64,000 bases of DNA from Cryptoclostridium sp036644995 (GTDB taxonomy: Bacteria; Bacillota; Dehalobacteriia; UBA7702). Below the pieces are notes generated by a model. It saw only the letters and a program-made list of their open reading frames with translations, ran no database searches and was not told where the DNA came from. Numbering within the stretch: the stretch's first letter is position 1; the number at the start of each line of letters is the position of its first letter. The stretch covers positions 62,001 through 126,000 of the forward strand of contig JAVXOZ010000003.1 in assembly GCA_036644995.1 (NCBI GenBank). Direction: 5' to 3'. Positions 61,411 through 64,000 of the stretch are shown in pieces. The translations under genes were made by a program, and so were the position numbers.

Positions 61411-62064
61411 TTACAAAAATAAACTACCAATAATGGGCGTAATGTAAGATTCTATTATAGCTGCCAACAAGGTTCCGGGAATAATAATCATTATATATGT
61501 GCGTAAAATATTACCAAGGGCTGTTTTTAGTGATGATTCACCAATGATTTTTTTACTCACAGATAGGCAAAGGTAAAATCCCAAAGCGCAGGAAAGCCAA
61601 ATCATAGGCAATTCAATTATGCCATGAGGCATGATATGGGCAATAATAGCCAAAAAACTCATTTTTTCCAAGCCTAAAAAGGTCGCAACACTAATTATTG
61701 CACCATTGGTTATTAAAGTAAAAGCAGGCAAAAATATAAAGGGCAATATCCCCATAATAATCATCAATGTCAGTGCTTGAATATTATTGGCAGCAATGAA
61801 AATAAAAAGCTCACTATTGGTTTGGGCACCTGTTATATCCCCTAATGCCTGATATATAAAATCTTTGCCCAAATCTATTAATTCAGGGTTAATTAAGCCT
61901 AATATAGCGGCCATAGTAATGGAGCCAAAAAAAATAGCGATGGTTATAATTAATGTTAATTTTAGATTTTTTAAAAATTCCACTTCTTGATGCCATTGGT
62001 TTTTAATATAGCTTTCCTTGGTTAAGGCTTGTTCTTTTTCTTCTGATGTTTCTATTTTTCTCAA
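61411..62064 (-). CDS. SpoIIM-family (DUF95) membrane protein
   Basis: A 217-residue protein with about five hydrophobic segments. NNIQALTLMIIMGILPFIF, TNGAIISVATFLG and the MPHGIIELPMIWLSCALGF motif (H-G-x-x-E-x-P) define the stage II sporulation protein M family; SpoIIM acts in the septal peptidoglycan hydrolase complex during engulfment. Its usual partners SpoIID and SpoIIP are not here, and it is coupled to a diguanylate cyclase gene (TTGA overlap), so it may be a non-sporulation member. The TTG start directly abuts GAAAGAGG, so initiation probably depends on coupling. Confidence 0.85.
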   Translation of the reverse strand: MRKIETSEEKEQALTKESYIKNQWHQEVEFLKNLKLTLIITIAIFFGSITMAAILGLINPELIDLGKDFIYQALGDITGAQTNSELFIFIAANNIQALTLMIIMGILPFIFLPAFTLITNGAIISVATFLGLEKMSFLAIIAHIMPHGIIELPMIWLSCALGFYLCLSVSKKIIGESSLKTALGNILRTYIMIIIPGTLLAAIIESYITPIIGSLFL

Positions 62065-63566
62065 CCTCTTTCGTTTTGTGAATATTGGCTGTTTTGCACG
62101 TACTTTATGGCGGTATCCTTGTTAAATGGCTCTATAAGCATATCCTTTGCACCTTGTTCTATGTATGGTAAGCCATTGGTTATGTTATCGGTAATCACAA
62201 TAACTTTAATGTGCCTATAATTAGGATTATTGGTTATTGCCGCCAATATTTCATCGCTGTTAATTTGTGCATATATTGTATTAATTACGGCAAGGATAAT
62301 TTTATTATAGTATTTTTCCAATATGTCCATAGATTGTATAAATCCATCGGCATTTAACAAATAATAATCATCACTGAAGGCATTGGTTAATATTTTAATG
62401 TTTTCAGGGTTATTTTCCGCAATTAACATCACCGGTTTGTTGCTTTCATATATTGCGGTATCCCTTTCAGAATATATCACATATTGGTTTTTACCTTTGG
62501 CTTTACCTTGGTAAAGAGCCTTATCTGCCCTGCGGAACATCTCGTCAAAATCAAATAAATTAGCTTCGTTAATAGCTATACCTATGCTGCAAGTGGTGGT
62601 AAACATAATATTATCACAGGTAACAGCTTTAATTTGTTTTTCTATACCCAAAGCTTTTGTTTCTATTATACTTCTATTAGCGGTATTTTTCATCAATGCT
62701 AAAAATTCATCTCCACCTATGCGTCCAACTATATCTTCTTCTCTGAAGATGGAGCGTAAATTTTTACCCATTTCATGTAAAACCTTATCACCCATTTTAT
62801 GCCCCATGGTATCATTTATGCTTTTAAAATTATCTATATCAATAATAAATAAAACACAGTTTTTATTTATGCCGTTTCCTGCTAAATATGAGGTACAAAG
62901 ATATTCAGCCGTGGCTTTATTGGATAGTTCTGTCAGTTCATCTGTGGCACAAATAAGTTTTAGTGTCATTCTGGATTCACTGTCCCTAAACCGTAAATCT
63001 GTGATAACAGCAGCCACAATAATGGAAAGCAGCCAAGCGGTAATAGACGCAAAATAATCGTAAGAGGTAGCTTCAGCTGTTTTTAGCAACAATGATAAAA
63101 CGAGAAACACAAACTCAAAAATTGTAATTACACCTAAGCTTTTCCATATGGGTAAAATAAAAATAGCAGGTAAAATAATTATAAAAATGGAAAAAAACAC
63201 CGCAGGATGGTCGGGATATGGAAAAATACTGATAATAGTAATAAAGCAAAGTAAGGATATTGAAAAGCATAAGCAGGCATTTTGTGTAGTTTGGTATTTA
63301 TGATGTGGCTTTTTGGCATAATAAAGGGAAAAAACCAAAAAAACCAAATGTACTATCATAAAAATACTATAAATTATAATAAGCATGGGGGAGTCAAAAA
63401 TGGTTAAAATCGTCAAAAAATAAATGCCCAGCATTATTATGGTTATAACGCTCAAATGTTTTAATAGTAAAACATTGGCAAGGGTAATTTCTTCTTGGCA
63501 TTGGGAAAAGTATATTTCATTATTGTTTTTGTAACGATGTATAAAACTGATAAATCTCTTAAACAT
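62061..63566 (-). CDS. Diguanylate cyclase with C-terminal degenerate receiver domain
   Basis: About 501 residues from ATG 63566 (an in-frame ATG at 63611 has no ribosome site). Six hydrophobic segments fill residues about 35-190. The GGDEF domain follows (GGDEF at 284-288) with the inhibitory I-site REED at 275-278 kept, so c-di-GMP synthesis with feedback is expected. Residues about 379-486 look like a receiver domain (PVMLIAENNPENIKILTNAF, KVIVITDN, GAKDMLIEPFN), but the phospho-acceptor Asp is Asn429 (LAVINT) and the conserved Lys is Glu479. It therefore cannot be phosphorylated in the usual way. Receiver after GGDEF is also the reverse of the PleD order. Coupled to the SpoIIM-like gene. 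Confidence 0.87.
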   Translation of the reverse strand: MFKRFISFIHRYKNNNEIYFSQCQEEITLANVLLLKHLSVITIIMLGIYFLTILTIFDSPMLIIIYSIFMIVHLVFLVFSLYYAKKPHHKYQTTQNACLCFSISLLCFITIISIFPYPDHPAVFFSIFIIILPAIFILPIWKSLGVITIFEFVFLVLSLLLKTAEATSYDYFASITAWLLSIIVAAVITDLRFRDSESRMTLKLICATDELTELSNKATAEYLCTSYLAGNGINKNCVLFIIDIDNFKSINDTMGHKMGDKVLHEMGKNLRSIFREEDIVGRIGGDEFLALMKNTANRSIIETKALGIEKQIKAVTCDNIMFTTTCSIGIAINEANLFDFDEMFRRADKALYQGKAKGKNQYVIYSERDTAIYESNKPVMLIAENNPENIKILTNAFSDDYYLLNADGFIQSMDILEKYYNKIILAVINTIYAQINSDEILAAITNNPNYRHIKVIVITDNITNGLPYIEQGAKDMLIEPFNKDTAIKYVQNSQYSQNERG

Positions 63567-63631
63567 ACTTATATTTATCCCACTTTCAGCTAATAATATT
63601 AATTTTAGCATAGTTATTTAGGGATAACAAG

Positions 63632-63687
63632 TTTCCCCAATCTCAAAATAAGTAATTTTGTTATAGAGTTGGGGAAAAAGTGTGCAA
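63632..63687 (-). promoter_or_regulatory. Cyclase promoter overlapped by an inverted repeat
   Basis: On the - strand TTGCAC (63687-63682) and TATAAC (63665-63660) are 16 bp apart. TTTCCCCAA-CTC (63632-63644) and GAG-TTGGGGAAA (63666-63677) form a 12-bp dyad that covers the spacer and the start of the transcript. No T run follows on either strand, so an operator or 5' leader hairpin is more likely than a terminator. Confidence 0.5.
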
Positions 63688-63754
63688 AACTGTATTTATG
63701 ACATTATGGAAGTATTTACCCAAAAATTATCTGCAATTCTTATTTTGCTGTGGC

Positions 63755-63783
63755 TTGAAACTTGGAGTTTTCTATGATAAAAT
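63755..63783 (+). promoter_or_regulatory. Promoter of ssrA
   Basis: TTGAAA (63755-63760) and TAAAAT (63778-63783) are 17 bp apart, with TGA just before the -10 as an extended element. Transcription would start near 63790, giving a precursor trimmed by RNase P at about 63839. Confidence 0.75.
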
Positions 63784-63838
63784 ATAGATGAAGCTAAATG
63801 TGATTATAAACAATTCTTATTAAACCACCTAATTTACG

Positions 63839-64000
63839 GGGATGTACTGGTTTTCGACGGGGGAAGGATTGGCATTGTAAGCGAGTCGGTGTTCCATATG
63901 ACCGCAAAACTGTGGAAAAACAATAAATGATAAACAAGAATTAGCTTTAGCTGCTTAATTGCAGCCTAACCTCACCCGTTCTGTTCCTGCGATGAGCGGT
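63839..64000 (+). ncRNA. ssrA: tmRNA (ssrA), 5' portion, cut by window end
   Basis: GGGGATGTACTGGTTTTCGACGG-type sequence (positions 63839-63861) is the classic 5' end of tmRNA, forming the tRNA-like acceptor stem with the 3' end outside the window. The tag frame runs from GGA at 63914 to TAA at 63956-63958 and reads GKTINDKQELALAA, with the LALAA end recognised by ClpXP-type proteases. The start of the following pseudoknot region is visible. tmRNA rescues stalled ribosomes and tags the unfinished protein. The resume codon is inferred; GCA-based frames run into a stop at once. Confidence 0.95.

Noticed and set aside
63632..63677. Intrinsic terminator between the cyclase and ssrA
   Set aside because: Both genes diverge from this point and neither strand shows a T run after the stem.

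Overview
The window looks like chromosomal DNA of a low-GC, Gram-positive-type Bacillota, most likely a clostridial-class anaerobe. Supporting signs are the AT-rich codon use, strong GGAGG-type ribosome sites with frequent TTG/GTG starts, a PyrR-controlled pyr operon placed directly after lspA-rluD, a TPP riboswitch, a dlt operon for D-alanylation of teichoic-type polymers, SLH-domain surface anchoring, a SpoIIM-family protein and a Firmicutes-style tmRNA. No genus is claimed. There are no rRNA or tRNA genes, prophages, insertion sequences or CRISPR arrays.

Region 1 (1-25852) is a Wzx/Wzy-type surface polysaccharide locus, all on the + strand. It begins with a truncated aminotransferase and an intact aminotransferase, then a membrane sugar-1-phosphate transferase, an acetyltransferase and a WbuB-like glycosyltransferase. 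A clearly AT-richer block (about 5700-16250) carries glycosyltransferases, the polymerase, the flippase, acyltransferases and an asparagine-synthase-like protein. It ends with precursor genes of more typical composition: a WbpI/A/B/D/E-like set for a 2,3-diacetamido uronic acid, a CapE/F/G (FnlABC) set for UDP-L-FucNAc, and a second galE. Three broken genes (1-313, 4126-4416, 6910-7436) show the locus has been reshuffled.

Region 2 (25900-31100) holds a VanZ-like gene, a strong terminator and the dltABCD operon. A small dltX-like gene, overlapping dltD, was found at its 3' end. Region 3 (31100-39500) has a structured intergenic repeat, a membrane diguanylate cyclase, a double-HTH protein, and pyk, coaD and dnaE on the - strand.

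Region 4 (39750-48600) carries folD, a small membrane protein, lspA, rluD and then pyrR-B-C-K-D-F-E behind a PyrR attenuator; carbamoyl-phosphate synthetase genes are absent. Region 5 (48750-53960) holds a leftward envelope operon (flippase-like protein, polysaccharide deacetylase, MGDG-synthase-like glycosyltransferase) divergent from a two-component system. An 18-bp motif between them recurs (16/18) upstream of dltA, suggesting one envelope-stress regulon.

Region 6 (54000-58720) has azlCD and a TPP-riboswitch operon cytX-thiM-thiE-thiD. Region 7 (58750-64000) has a second copy of the intergenic repeat, an SLH-anchored M14 peptidase, a SpoIIM-like protein coupled to a diguanylate cyclase with a degenerate receiver domain, and the 5' part of ssrA (tmRNA), which runs off the window.
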